In this document: positions 25,272-33,919 of the stretch, in pieces
How positions within the stretch are numbered: the first letter of the stretch is position 1
Layout of the letters: the number at the start of each line of letters is the position of its first letter
Source: Clostridium sp.
GTDB lineage: Bacteria; Cyanobacteriota; Vampirovibrionia; Gastranaerophilales; Gastranaerophilaceae
Direction of reading: 5' to 3'
Length of the DNA stretch: 64,000 nucleotides
Assembly (NCBI GenBank): GCA_018362895.1
Contig: JAHALR010000003.1
Location: 62,001-126,000 of the forward strand
Notes under the pieces: model-generated
Database searches by the model: none
What the model was told of the DNA's origin: nothing
The model's input: only the letters and a program-made list of their open reading frames with translations
Program-made: the position numbers and the translations under genes

Positions 25272-27765
25272 TATGGAAAAGAGAATACAAGATATTGCTT
25301 CGGGTTTAAATGACGCACAAAAATCTGCTGTGTTGAACCCTTGTGAGTCTTGTACCAAAATAGTTGCAGGTGCCGGAACCGGTAAAACAAAGATTATTTC
25401 AAAAAGATTTACAAAGCTTGTTTTTGAGCTGGAGCAACTCGGGATAGAAAATCCTCAATCAAGAATTCTTGTTATAACCTTTACTGATAAAGCTGCTAAT
25501 GAAATGAAAGAAAGAATAGTCAAAGAGCTGGATGAAAATGAAGTCCAAATAAGCGGTCTTTCTGATAATGAACTTTGGATATCTACGTTTCACAGTTTCT
25601 GTATAAAAATTTTGAGAAAATATTCTATTGAAGCGGGTTTGTCTCCGTCTTTTCGTATAGCAGATGAAAAAGAACTGAAAAAAATCTATGATAATTTAAT
25701 CAAACAAATAAAATATGGTGAAACGGCATATATAGAAAATGCAAAAAATGTGCTGGAATCTTACTCAATGAGCATAAATGATTTGTCTGTTAATTCAATC
25801 AATATGCTGAACAAAATAGATGATCTTGATAATTTGTTTGAGGATATTTATGAAATTATTAAAAAAATAAAATCTCTGGGTATCAATCCTTCTGAATTCT
25901 TAAATAAGTCAACAATAGCCTTGAAAAATTATTCCGAAGTTGTAGAAAATATACCTTTTAAATTTGATTCAAAGGAAGACTATGTGCAGGCTTGGAAGGA
26001 ACAGCTCAGTAAATATATTGATGATTATTGCGACTTTGACGAAAAAATCTTTGATGATATTGCTAAAGAAAAAGTTATTCTTGATAAATTTGGAAAAAGA
26101 AAAGCTATTGAATACGGGATGGCACAGGGCTTTCCTGAAAATATAAAACCTGTGACAGATATTGAACTTAGATTAACAAGAATAATTTGTGCAATCTATG
26201 CTCTTTATCAGGCTGAGCTTGAAAGGGCTGATTTGGCTGACTTTGATGATTTGATAAACAAAACCATTCAAATTTTTAAAGAAAATGAACTTATACGTTC
26301 TTACTACCAAAAATATTTCAAACATATTATTGTCGATGAGTTTCAAGATACAAACGGTGCACAACTCGAGCTGATTGAATTGTTGCTGAATCCGCAGAAT
26401 CCTGATTTGACCTATGTAGGAGATAGAAAACAGTCAATTTATGGTTTTAGGTTTGCACAAATGGAGAATCTTGAGGTTTTGTTTGAAAACATTAAAAAAC
26501 GATATAAAAAAAATTATAAACCGATTAGTCTTTCCATAAACTATCGTTCTACGCCTGAGGTGTTGAATGCGGTTAACTATGTGACGGAAAAAGAACTTTG
26601 CCTTGAAGGAGAGAATCTTTTTGCAAATCCGAATCAGGAGTTTTCGAAAACTGACGAAGACATAAAAGTTACTTTGATAGAAGGGTTTGAGAACTCCTTT
26701 GAACATAAACAATCAGAAGCAGCATATATTGCAGAAGAAATTCAGCGTTTGATTAAAAGAGATAATGCCGAATTCAAAGAGTTTTCTGTTCTGGTAAAGT
26801 CGCATGCTCAAGCGGATATTGTTGAAAAAGAACTTAAAAAATATAATATTCCATCCGTAAAAAAAGTGAATACCGGATATTTTAATGAACCTGTTGTTAA
26901 AAATGCTGTTTCGGGATTCAGGCTTGTTAAAAACATTAATGATGAACAGGCTTTTTTCAGATTATTAAAGGTTGTGATGAGTGATTCTGAAATATATAGG
27001 CTGAAAAAAAATCTTGATAGAAAGTTGTCAGAAAAAATTGAGTTTGAAGAATTAAAAAAGATGAATTTTGTACAAAAATTTATTCTTTTAAAATCAGAGC
27101 CTGAATATGAAAACACTTATGCAGCAAAGCTGTTTGAACTGTTAAATAATATTAGAAAGAATAAAGATTCCTTGTCTTTGCTTCAAACATATGAAATTTT
27201 GAAAAATAATCTTGTGTTTTTTAATGAATCAACGGATTTTGAAAATTCTCAAGCTTTGAAAAATCTAAAAATTCTGGAAATGATTATTGATGATTTTTCT
27301 CAAAATGAAAATTATATAAGCATTTCAGCATTGTTGGATTATTTGGATAATGCTAAAGAAGATAAGAGTTTTGAGCTGCCTTCAATTGATTCAGGTGAGG
27401 TAAATGCAGTTCAAATATTGACTATCCATGCGTCAAAAGGTTTGGAATTTAAGTATGTTTTTGTGTTGAGCATAACAAGTGCATCTAAAACCACATCAAA
27501 ATCAAATATTCTTTTTGATATGCAATTCGGGAATAAGCCTGGTTTTGGTGTTGTTGTAAATAAATATAGGGGCAAACCGAATCCTAAAGCTGTTTTGTAT
27601 AAACATATCTGGCAAAAACCAAGGGATTTGAATGAAGCATTGAGACTCTTTTATGTTGCGGTAAGTCGTGCTAAAAGTTATCTTAATATTCTAAGTTTTG
27701 AACCATACAGTTCAATAAAACCTGTGGAATATATCATAAGCTTAAATGATTATTTGAATTGTTGA
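25264..27765 (+). CDS. UvrD/PcrA-family helicase, AddA-like partner
   Basis: 833 residues. SF1A helicase motifs are complete: AGAGTGKTKII (Walker A), TFTDKAANEMKERI (Ia), TFHSF, VDEFQDTNGAQLELI (DExx), VGDRKQSIYGFR (III), SINYRSTPEVL (IV), HASKGLEFKYVFV (V) and LFYVAVSRAK (VI). It ends soon after motif VI, so it lacks the C-terminal nuclease domain of AddA; the nuclease is supplied only by the AddB-like partner. The start ATG at 25264 overlaps the upstream gene; ATGs at 25258 and 25273 are alternatives. Confidence 0.88.
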   Translation: MSDMEKRIQDIASGLNDAQKSAVLNPCESCTKIVAGAGTGKTKIISKRFTKLVFELEQLGIENPQSRILVITFTDKAANEMKERIVKELDENEVQISGLSDNELWISTFHSFCIKILRKYSIEAGLSPSFRIADEKELKKIYDNLIKQIKYGETAYIENAKNVLESYSMSINDLSVNSINMLNKIDDLDNLFEDIYEIIKKIKSLGINPSEFLNKSTIALKNYSEVVENIPFKFDSKEDYVQAWKEQLSKYIDDYCDFDEKIFDDIAKEKVILDKFGKRKAIEYGMAQGFPENIKPVTDIELRLTRIICAIYALYQAELERADLADFDDLINKTIQIFKENELIRSYYQKYFKHIIVDEFQDTNGAQLELIELLLNPQNPDLTYVGDRKQSIYGFRFAQMENLEVLFENIKKRYKKNYKPISLSINYRSTPEVLNAVNYVTEKELCLEGENLFANPNQEFSKTDEDIKVTLIEGFENSFEHKQSEAAYIAEEIQRLIKRDNAEFKEFSVLVKSHAQADIVEKELKKYNIPSVKKVNTGYFNEPVVKNAVSGFRLVKNINDEQAFFRLLKVVMSDSEIYRLKKNLDRKLSEKIEFEELKKMNFVQKFILLKSEPEYENTYAAKLFELLNNIRKNKDSLSLLQTYEILKNNLVFFNESTDFENSQALKNLKILEMIIDDFSQNENYISISALLDYLDNAKEDKSFELPSIDSGEVNAVQILTIHASKGLEFKYVFVLSITSASKTTSKSNILFDMQFGNKPGFGVVVNKYRGKPNPKAVLYKHIWQKPRDLNEALRLFYVAVSRAKSYLNILSFEPYSSIKPVEYIISLNDYLNC

Positions 27766-27898
27766 GATTTTGTAACAAAAGTGACAATGTAAACGAATGT
27801 TAAATTGAATTTTATGAATTTGTAATGTGCCAGAAATCCGTTCATAATGCCTAATAGGATAGGATAGGGTAGAGAAAGTCGAAAAATAGGCATAGCAA

Positions 27899-27961
27899 GC
27901 CATAACGAAAATGAACCTTTATTGAAATGTAGGTTCAAGATAGGAAGGAATTCGTTATGGC
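27899..27961 (+). promoter_or_regulatory. Nested inverted repeat enclosing a start codon
   Basis: Perfect 11-bp outer arms: GCCATAACGAA (27899-27909) and TTCGTTATGGC (27951-27961). Inside, TGAACCT (27912-27918) pairs with AGGTTCA (27931-27937). The ATG of the following gene (27957-27959) lies within the 3' outer arm and the AGGAAGG ribosome site (27942-27948) lies between the two stems. Folding of the message would bury the start codon, which suggests translational control. Upstream (27766-27898) I see no other element apart from a short tandem of GGATA units near 27857. Confidence 0.6.
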
Positions 27962-28727
27962 AGATTATTTGTGGCAGGGTATTTCTAATCAGGGATATAA
28001 CAAATACGGAAAGGGAATAATAGGCCCCGGAAGCAAAGAAGCACTTGATAGAGCAGTTAATTTTCATGCGGGTGATGGGGTAACAAAAACAATTATTGAA
28101 GTTTTAGACAAACCCACACACATAAACAACCGTTGGGGCGGTTTTGGTACAGATTATCATATGAAACCAGGTGAACTTAGGATGACATATGGTGAACAGG
28201 CAATTGATTATATGGATTCAAGATGGCAAAAATTGGCTAAGAAATTAGGCAAAACAAAACTCGTTGACCAAGCAGGCAGTGTAGATGTCGCATTAATGGA
28301 AAGCACACACAGGGATGCGAAAACAGGTGAGTATCTTATAGGTAAATTACGAAAATTAGGGACAAAAATTACAGCTGTAAAAGATGCTAATATCGGTGTA
28401 ACAATTCCTACTCCGGATATGACACACGTTTTAACCTCAGAAGCTGCAAAAACAGGTGCAGCGGCTACAAAACTTAAGCCCGGTATGGTTATTGCACAAG
28501 ATGCCCTTGGTACATATACACCTCCATTAAAAACTCTTTTGAAAAAGAATAAACCTGTTGGTGCCGTAGCAGAAGCTGTTTACAAAAAACTATCTAAATT
28601 TTCTAAAATTCAAGATATAGCGACTAAATATGCAAAAAGCGGAGAATTGCCGGCTGCTAATGCTCAAAAAGCAATAAATAATGCCTGGAAATTTGTTCAA
28701 AAATGGGCAACAAAAGTTAAAGTATAA
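27957..28727 (+). CDS. Orphan hypothetical protein
   Basis: 256 residues, basic, without signal peptide or membrane helix. N-terminal region is Gly/Asn-rich (WQGISNQGYNKYGKGIIGPG). The middle has TVD-free beta-like segments (ITAVKDANIGVTIPTPD) and the C-terminus is helical and Lys-rich (FVQKWATKVKV). I recognise no family. It stands alone between the helicase gene and a convergent ribosomal operon, with its own structured leader and terminator, so it is separately controlled. A structural or secreted role is possible but unsupported. Confidence 0.7.
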   Translation: MADYLWQGISNQGYNKYGKGIIGPGSKEALDRAVNFHAGDGVTKTIIEVLDKPTHINNRWGGFGTDYHMKPGELRMTYGEQAIDYMDSRWQKLAKKLGKTKLVDQAGSVDVALMESTHRDAKTGEYLIGKLRKLGTKITAVKDANIGVTIPTPDMTHVLTSEAAKTGAAATKLKPGMVIAQDALGTYTPPLKTLLKKNKPVGAVAEAVYKKLSKFSKIQDIATKYAKSGELPAANAQKAINNAWKFVQKWATKVKV

Positions 28728-28748
28728 AAATATAATTGTTTAAAATAA

Positions 28749-28777
28749 AAAACCCGTCTGCAATTGCAAACGGGTTT
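28749..28777. terminator. Bidirectional terminator
   Basis: Stem AAACCCGT/ACGGGTTT with inner TGCAATTGCA, A-run before and T-run after. Lies between the orphan gene and convergent rplL and can serve both. Confidence 0.85.
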
Positions 28778-28795
28778 TTCAGTTTTTGTATGGAA

Positions 28796-29173
28796 CTACT
28801 TGAGTTCAACAGTAGCGCCAGCAGCTTCCAATTGTTTTTTGATAGCTTCAGCATCTTCTTTTTTAACGCCTTCTTTGATAGCTTTAGGAGCAGCATCAAC
28901 GAGGTCTTTAGCTTCTTTCAAGCCCAAACCTGTGATAGCTCTAACTTCTTTCAATACAGCGATTTTGTTAGCACCAGCTGATGCCAATACAACATTAACT
29001 TCAGAAGCTTCTTCAGCACCGCCTTCAGCAGCAGCACCAGCAGCAGGAGCAGCAGCAACTGCAACAGGAGCAGCAGCAGATACACCGAATTTTTCTTCCA
29101 TAGCTTTTACTAATTCAGCTGCTTCTAACAAAGTTAATTTTTCAATTGATTCTAAAATAGATTCTACGCTCAT
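28796..29173 (-). CDS. rplL: 50S ribosomal protein L7/L12
   Basis: 125 residues, typical length. Forms the stalk dimers that recruit translation factors. N-terminal dimerisation helices (SILESIEKLTLLEAAELVKAM), flexible Ala/Gly/Pro hinge at about 35-55, then the C-terminal factor-binding domain (VNVVLASAGANKIAVLKEVR, TGLGLKEAKDLVDAAPKAIK). It follows rplJ by 46 bases and ends at a terminator; rpoB is not next, an arrangement seen in Cyanobacteria and relatives. Confidence 0.98.
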   Translation of the reverse strand: MSVESILESIEKLTLLEAAELVKAMEEKFGVSAAAPVAVAAAPAAGAAAEGGAEEASEVNVVLASAGANKIAVLKEVRAITGLGLKEAKDLVDAAPKAIKEGVKKEDAEAIKKQLEAAGATVELK

Positions 29174-29219
29174 TTTTTTCTCCTTTATTTGTTTTTGTAG
29201 TTAATCTCTAATTATGCGA

Positions 29220-29741
29220 CTATGCGCTTTTCTTTTTTGCAACTGCATCGATTGCTCTGACCAAGCTGCTCATTACAGCGTTTACAGAACCAACAATACC
29301 TGTTGCAGGTGAATTTACGCAGCCAAGCATTTTTGCGTAAAGTTCTTCTTTTGAAGGTGTGTTAGCGAGTTCTTTAACTTGATTTGCATCAAGAAGCTGG
29401 CCGTCTAATGCACCGCAGATAACTTCTGCTTTTTTCTTGTCTTTGATGAATTTTGCAACAACTTTTGCTGCTGAAACTTCGTCATCAAAACCAAATGCGA
29501 TAGCAGTAGATTCTTTCATAGAATCAGAAAGAACTTCAAAGTTTGTGCCTTTGAATGCTATCTTTGCCAAAGTATTTTTTGTAACTGTATAATCAGAACC
29601 GACTTTTTGAAGTTCACGTCTCAACATTGTGATTTCTTCAACAGACAATCCTTTATAGTTTGTTACGATAGCTACTTTAGCCTTTTCCACATTTTCTTTA
29701 ATGTGGGCAATTTTTTGTTCTTTAAAGGCTTTTGTTGCCAT
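29220..29741 (-). CDS. rplJ: 50S ribosomal protein L10
   Basis: 173 residues, normal. Base of the ribosomal stalk: the N-terminal domain binds 23S rRNA (VTNYKGLSVEEITMLRRELQ, YTVTKNTLAKIA), the C-terminal helix binds L7/L12 dimers. AAAGGAG site before the ATG. Preceded by a conserved leader with terminator, so expression is presumably autoregulated by free L10 or L10-L12 complex. Confidence 0.98.
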   Translation of the reverse strand: MATKAFKEQKIAHIKENVEKAKVAIVTNYKGLSVEEITMLRRELQKVGSDYTVTKNTLAKIAFKGTNFEVLSDSMKESTAIAFGFDDEVSAAKVVAKFIKDKKKAEVICGALDGQLLDANQVKELANTPSKEELYAKMLGCVNSPATGIVGSVNAVMSSLVRAIDAVAKKKSA

Positions 29742-29792
29742 GGTTTGCTCCTTTTATATTATTTGTATCGACCTATTTTGTTTGTTAAATGC

Positions 29793-29827
29793 AAAAAATG
29801 ATTTTGCATCACTTACCGCAAAATCAT
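29793..29827 (-). terminator. Attenuator hairpin in the rplJ leader
   Basis: 10-bp stem ATGATTTTGC/GCAAAATCAT (29818-29827 with 29798-29807) followed on the minus strand by a run of six T. Flanking UGUUUGU and ACAAACA segments can pair around it and may modulate it. Lies about 50 bases before the rplJ start. Confidence 0.75.
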
Positions 29828-29936
29828 CAGACAAACATTATTTTATGTTTTGGTCAAAAGTATTACCTTTAGACTTTTCTGACCTCGATAGGAAATTAAG
29901 AAAACCTGCGTTTTCACCTATTGTCTGCGGTTCGTA
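29793..29936 (-). ncRNA. Ribosomal protein L10 leader
   Basis: The 5' leader of rplJ-rplL. Its first 55 nt read ACCGCAGACAAUAGGUG, then CGCAGGUUUU and UUAAUUUCCUAUCGAGGU, matching the conserved L10-binding kink-turn region of the bacterial L10 leader: AAUAGGUG-type and CCUAUCGAGGU segments pair around it. When L10 is in excess it binds here and lowers expression. In this case the leader also carries a terminator near its 3' end, pointing to transcription attenuation. Confidence 0.85.
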
Positions 29937-29941
29937 TTGTT

Positions 29942-29970
29942 AATATAGGTAAAACATGGTTATTTTGCAA
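29942..29970 (-). promoter_or_regulatory. rplJ-rplL promoter
   Basis: On the minus strand TTGCAA (29970-29965), 17-base spacer, TATATT (29947-29942); the start would fall just ahead of the L10 leader core, leaving an approximately 195-nt leader. The rest of 29971-30042 up to aroC shows nothing distinct except an AGGA site before aroC. Confidence 0.65.
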
Positions 29971-30042
29971 GTATTTTAGTTCACAAAATTTAATAAAGTA
30001 ATGTATAATTGACTTAAAAAGCTATTGTAATCAGGATAAAAC

Positions 30043-31131
30043 ATGAATAATTTCAGATTTTTAACTTCCGGCGAATCACATGGTATGTGCTTAAATGCAA
30101 TAATAGACGGAATGCCGGCTAACATAAATATTAATAAAGAATTTATAGATAACGAACTTGCAAAACGTCAGGGCGGTTATGGCAGAGGCGGCAGAATGAA
30201 AATTGAAACTGACAAAGTTTCAATTAAATCCGGTGTAAGGTTTGGGAAAACCACAGGCGCACCGATTTGTCTTGAAATTGAAAATAAAGATTGGAAAAAC
30301 TGGACAGTACCGATGTCTGTTGAACCGGTCGATATATCAGATTCTGAAATCTCAGATGCTGTTGAAGCAAAAAAAATTACAAGAGTCAGACCCGGACACG
30401 CTGATTTATCAGGTGCAATAAAATATAACCAGGAGGATGTGCGGAATATCCTGGAACGCTCAAGTGCCAGAGAAACTGCTGCAAGAGTTGCAGTAGGAGG
30501 AGTTGCAAAATGTCTTCTCAAAGAGTTTGGTATTGAAGCTTCATCAAAAATTCTGTCAGTCTGTGATGCTAAAACTGAAGATGATATCAGGGCTGAGATA
30601 GACAAAGCAAAAACTGAAGGAGATACACTGGGAGGAAGCTTTGAGATTCGTTTTACGAATCTTCCGGTAGGATTGGGCTCTTTTGTTCAGTGGGACAGAA
30701 GACTTGATGGCAGACTCGCTCAGGCTTTGATGAGTATTCAGGCTGTAAAAGCAGTAGAAGTCGGAGCAGGTGTGAATGTTGCCAGGTTAAAAGGTTCTGA
30801 AACTCACGATGAGATTTATTATGAAAACGGACAATATTTCAGGAAAACCAACAATGCTGGCGGTATAGAAGGTGGTATGTCAAACGGTGAAGACATAGTT
30901 CTTCGTGTTTCAATGAAAGCAATTCCAACAATGAGAAAGCCCTTATTGTCAGTGGATATAAAAACCAAAGAACCATATACAGCTCATTTTGAACGTTCTG
31001 ACACATGTGCTGTTGAAGCGTGTGCTGTTGTTGGAGAAGCAATGGCTGCTATTGTTATTGCAGATGCGTTTCTTGAAAAATTCGGCGGTGACAGTTTGGA
31101 AGAAATAAAGAAAAATTATGAAAATGGATAA
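30043..31131 (+). CDS. aroC: Chorismate synthase
   Basis: 362 residues. Catalyses the last shikimate-pathway step (EPSP to chorismate) with reduced FMN. Signatures: GESHGMCLNAIIDGMP, RQGGYGRGGRMKIE, RVRPGHADLSGAIKY, RSSARETAARVAVGG and GGIEGGMSNGEDI. All are intact. First of three overlapping shikimate genes (aroC-aroK-aroB), so co-expressed. AGGA site 6 bases before ATG. Confidence 0.98.
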   Translation: MNNFRFLTSGESHGMCLNAIIDGMPANININKEFIDNELAKRQGGYGRGGRMKIETDKVSIKSGVRFGKTTGAPICLEIENKDWKNWTVPMSVEPVDISDSEISDAVEAKKITRVRPGHADLSGAIKYNQEDVRNILERSSARETAARVAVGGVAKCLLKEFGIEASSKILSVCDAKTEDDIRAEIDKAKTEGDTLGGSFEIRFTNLPVGLGSFVQWDRRLDGRLAQALMSIQAVKAVEVGAGVNVARLKGSETHDEIYYENGQYFRKTNNAGGIEGGMSNGEDIVLRVSMKAIPTMRKPLLSVDIKTKEPYTAHFERSDTCAVEACAVVGEAMAAIVIADAFLEKFGGDSLEEIKKNYENG

Positions 31132-31645
31132 CAGAAAAAATATAGTTTTAATCGGCATGATGGGTGCAGGAAAAAGTACTATTGGACATCTTTTGGACGA
31201 AAAGCTGGAAGATTTTCAGTATCTCGATATTGATAGAGAAATTGAAAAACTTGCACAAAAACATATCCCGGAAATCTTTGTTCAAGATGGGGAAGCTCAT
31301 TTTAGAAAACTAGAACATGATTTGATTGCAAAGTTTTCAAATTATCATAATCAGGTAATTGCAACAGGCGGAGGGGTTGTTGAAAACATAGAAAATATAA
31401 AGCTTTTGAAAAAAAATAGTGTCATTTTTTATTTAAAAGCATCAGCTGATGAGCTTTTTGAAAGGGTCAGAAAAACTTCTCACCGCCCTATGTTAAACCA
31501 TGAAAATCCTAAAGAAAGACTTAAGGAGCTTATCAATAGAAGAGAGCCTTTTTACAAAATGGCTGATTTCGAAGTTGATACACAAGACAAAGATTTGATT
31601 GTTATTGTTGAAGAAATACTTAAAAATTATGAAAACATTGTTTAG
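31118..31645 (+). CDS. aroK: Shikimate kinase
   Basis: 175 residues. Phosphorylates shikimate with ATP. Walker A GMMGAGKST, the shikimate-binding DIDREIE and GGGVVE, lid Arg in RKTSHRPML. The start ATG overlaps the last 14 bases of aroC; a second ATG two codons on is equally plausible. The C-terminus overlaps aroB by 17 bases, consistent with strict coupling. Confidence 0.95.
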   Translation: MKMDNRKNIVLIGMMGAGKSTIGHLLDEKLEDFQYLDIDREIEKLAQKHIPEIFVQDGEAHFRKLEHDLIAKFSNYHNQVIATGGGVVENIENIKLLKKNSVIFYLKASADELFERVRKTSHRPMLNHENPKERLKELINRREPFYKMADFEVDTQDKDLIVIVEEILKNYENIV

Positions 31646-32723
31646 TTTGAAAGTTAATATACCTGAAAAAAAAGCCTATGATTATGACATTTTGATAGGT
31701 GAAAATCTGCTTGATGATTTTGAAAATATTGTTAAAAGATATACTAAAGCTGAAAAATTTCTCATTGTGACAAATGACAAAATTTTTGAATTGTATAAAG
31801 AAAAAATGAAACTTTCGGGTTCTGAGATAGTTGTTTTGCCTGATGGTGAGGAGTATAAAAATTTTGATAATTTGAAAAAAATCCTTGATGCTGCTGTGAA
31901 ATTCAGGCTTGAAAGAAAAGACTGTATAATTGCTTTTGGCGGTGGTGTAATTGGTGATATGGCAGGTTTTGCTGCGGCTTCATATATGAGAGGGATTGAT
32001 TTTGTTCAAGTGCCCACAACACTGCTTTCTATGGTTGATTCTTCTGTTGGAGGCAAAGTTGCCATTAATCATGAGCATGGAAAAAATTTAATAGGGGCTT
32101 TTTATCAGCCCAAAGTTGTTATTGCTGATATTTCTACTTTAAAAACACTTGATAATAGACAGCTAAAGACCGGCCTCGGTGAAGTTTTGAAGTATGCATT
32201 TATTGAAAAATCCTGCGGTGCAGATTTGAATTACAGATTTTATGACTTTTTATGTGCTAACAAAGATAAAATCTATAAACTTGATGTTGGTGTGATATCA
32301 GAGCTGGTAAATATTTGTTGCGACTTAAAAGCTGTTGTTGTAAATCAGGATGAAACGGAAAAAGGTCTCAGGGCGATTTTGAATCTTGGGCATACTTTTG
32401 CGCATTCTATTGAAAACCTCACAAATTATAGGTTATACACCCATGGCGAGGCTGTTGCTATTGGTATGAAAATGGCATTCAAACTCAGCTTTATAAAAAA
32501 ACTTATAGATAAAAATTATTATGATTCAGCTATAAAATTAATTGAGTCTTATGAATTAGCTCCTGAGTTATGTGCTTTAGATAGAGAAAAATTTTATGAT
32601 GAAATGTTTTTAGACAAAAAAGCTCAAAACGGAAAAGTCCGTTTTGTATTACCAAACGGACTTTATAACGTAGAAATAAATTCTGATGTTACAAAAGAAC
32701 AAATTTTTGATTGCTTAAACTAA
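31629..32723 (+). CDS. aroB: 3-dehydroquinate synthase
   Basis: 364 residues. Converts DAHP to 3-dehydroquinate using NAD+ and a divalent metal. Seen: VLPDGEEYKN, AFGGGVIGDMAGFAAA, DFVQVPTTLLSMVDSSVGGK, LGEVLKYAFI, and metal His in NLGHTFAHSIE and YTHGEAVAIGM. Start at MKTLFSLKVN inside the end of aroK. Its last 9 bases overlap the tail of the convergent aminotransferase gene. Confidence 0.97.
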   Translation: MKTLFSLKVNIPEKKAYDYDILIGENLLDDFENIVKRYTKAEKFLIVTNDKIFELYKEKMKLSGSEIVVLPDGEEYKNFDNLKKILDAAVKFRLERKDCIIAFGGGVIGDMAGFAAASYMRGIDFVQVPTTLLSMVDSSVGGKVAINHEHGKNLIGAFYQPKVVIADISTLKTLDNRQLKTGLGEVLKYAFIEKSCGADLNYRFYDFLCANKDKIYKLDVGVISELVNICCDLKAVVVNQDETEKGLRAILNLGHTFAHSIENLTNYRLYTHGEAVAIGMKMAFKLSFIKKLIDKNYYDSAIKLIESYELAPELCALDREKFYDEMFLDKKAQNGKVRFVLPNGLYNVEINSDVTKEQIFDCLN

Positions 32724-33863
32724 GTTCTCAATAGCAGCTTTTACACCTGAGCCTAATTCAAATTTGTGACCAAGTTTATAAAGGCTTGCTTCAAGTGAAC
32801 TTACAGCAGCTAGTACATCTCTGTCGCAAACAAAACCGAGTGTACCCATTCTGAAAATTTTGTCTTTCAAATCATTCTGGCCGTTTGCAACCACAATGTC
32901 AAAATCTTTCTTCAAAGTACTTCTTATGTCAGGAACTGAAATACCTTCGGGCGGATAGATTGAAGTGATTGCGTTTGATGCGATTGAGTCATCTTCAACC
33001 ATTGGTTTTAGGCCGATTGCTTTAATTGCTGCACGAAGAGCTTTTGCGTGTTTTGCATGACGTGCGAGAATATTTTCCAAGCCGTCTTTTTTCATCATTT
33101 TCAAAGCTTCATTCAAAGCAACTATCAGGTTAACAGCCGGTGTATACGGCGTTGAATTAGCTCTGACAGATTTTCTGTAAGCCGTCCAGTCAAAATAAAA
33201 TGAAGGGTGTTTGCACTGTTCATGCATTTTGAACGCTTTTTCGCTTGCTGCCAAGAAAGCCAACCCCGGAGGAATCATAAAGCCTTTTTGAGAACCGGAA
33301 ATTAGAACATCTATTCCCCATTCATCCATTTTACATTCAATGGCACCTACTGAAGTTACACCGTCCACAACTGATACAGCTCCATGTTCTTTAATCAATG
33401 CAATAAGTTCTTTTAAAGGATTTGTTACACCTGTTGCTGTTTCATTATGTGTCAGGGTAACAATTTTTATTTCTTTGTTAACATCAGCTTCCAGTCTTTC
33501 TTTCAAAACTTTCGGGTCGATTGCGTTACCTGCTTCAACCTCGATTTTTTCAACATTAGCACCAAGTTTTGCTGCTATTTTTGCCCATCTTGCACCAAAG
33601 TTGCCTATTACAAGGGAAAGTACTTTGTCACCTTCATTTACAAGATTTGATAATGCTCCTTCCATTGCTCCTGTTCCGCTTGATGTATAAATAAAAACAT
33701 CATTTTGAGTTTGGAAAAGCCATTTCAAGTCAGCATAAGTCTCTTCCAAAACTGCGGAGAATTCAGAACTTCTGTGTCCGATAGGATGTTTTGCCATTGC
33801 CAAAAGTACACTTTCAGGAACCGGTGTAGGACCTGGAATCATCAAAAATGTTTTGTCTTTCAT
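32715..33863 (-). CDS. Class V aminotransferase, serine/alanine-glyoxylate type
   Basis: 382 residues. PLP enzyme of the SgaA/AGXT group, also annotated as soluble-hydrogenase small subunit in cyanobacteria. Seen: IPGPTPVPESVL, SSGTGAMEGAL, THNETATGV, VVDGVTSVG and the PLP lysine in SGSQKGFMIPPG. Likely amino donors serine or alanine with glyoxylate or pyruvate as acceptor; the exact reaction is uncertain. Monocistronic with a GGGAGA site. Ends overlapping aroB on the other strand. Confidence 0.9.
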   Translation of the reverse strand: MKDKTFLMIPGPTPVPESVLLAMAKHPIGHRSSEFSAVLEETYADLKWLFQTQNDVFIYTSSGTGAMEGALSNLVNEGDKVLSLVIGNFGARWAKIAAKLGANVEKIEVEAGNAIDPKVLKERLEADVNKEIKIVTLTHNETATGVTNPLKELIALIKEHGAVSVVDGVTSVGAIECKMDEWGIDVLISGSQKGFMIPPGLAFLAASEKAFKMHEQCKHPSFYFDWTAYRKSVRANSTPYTPAVNLIVALNEALKMMKKDGLENILARHAKHAKALRAAIKAIGLKPMVEDDSIASNAITSIYPPEGISVPDIRSTLKKDFDIVVANGQNDLKDKIFRMGTLGFVCDRDVLAAVSSLEASLYKLGHKFELGSGVKAAIENLV

Positions 33864-33919
33864 TCTTCTCTCCCTGTAAAATTTTTTAGACCAGAATTAT
33901 TGTCTCATATTTTTGAGTT

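Noticed and set aside
27854..27873. Tandem GGATA units as a CRISPR or satellite
   Set aside because: Only about three units of five bases, too short for any repeat class.
27766..27956. RNase P or SRP RNA, or known riboswitch
   Set aside because: No conserved core sequences of these RNAs were found; only the nested inverted repeat is supportable.
28736..29204. Plus-strand Ala/Ser-rich open frames over rplL
   Set aside because: Shadow of the Ala-rich hinge and codons of rplL on the other strand.
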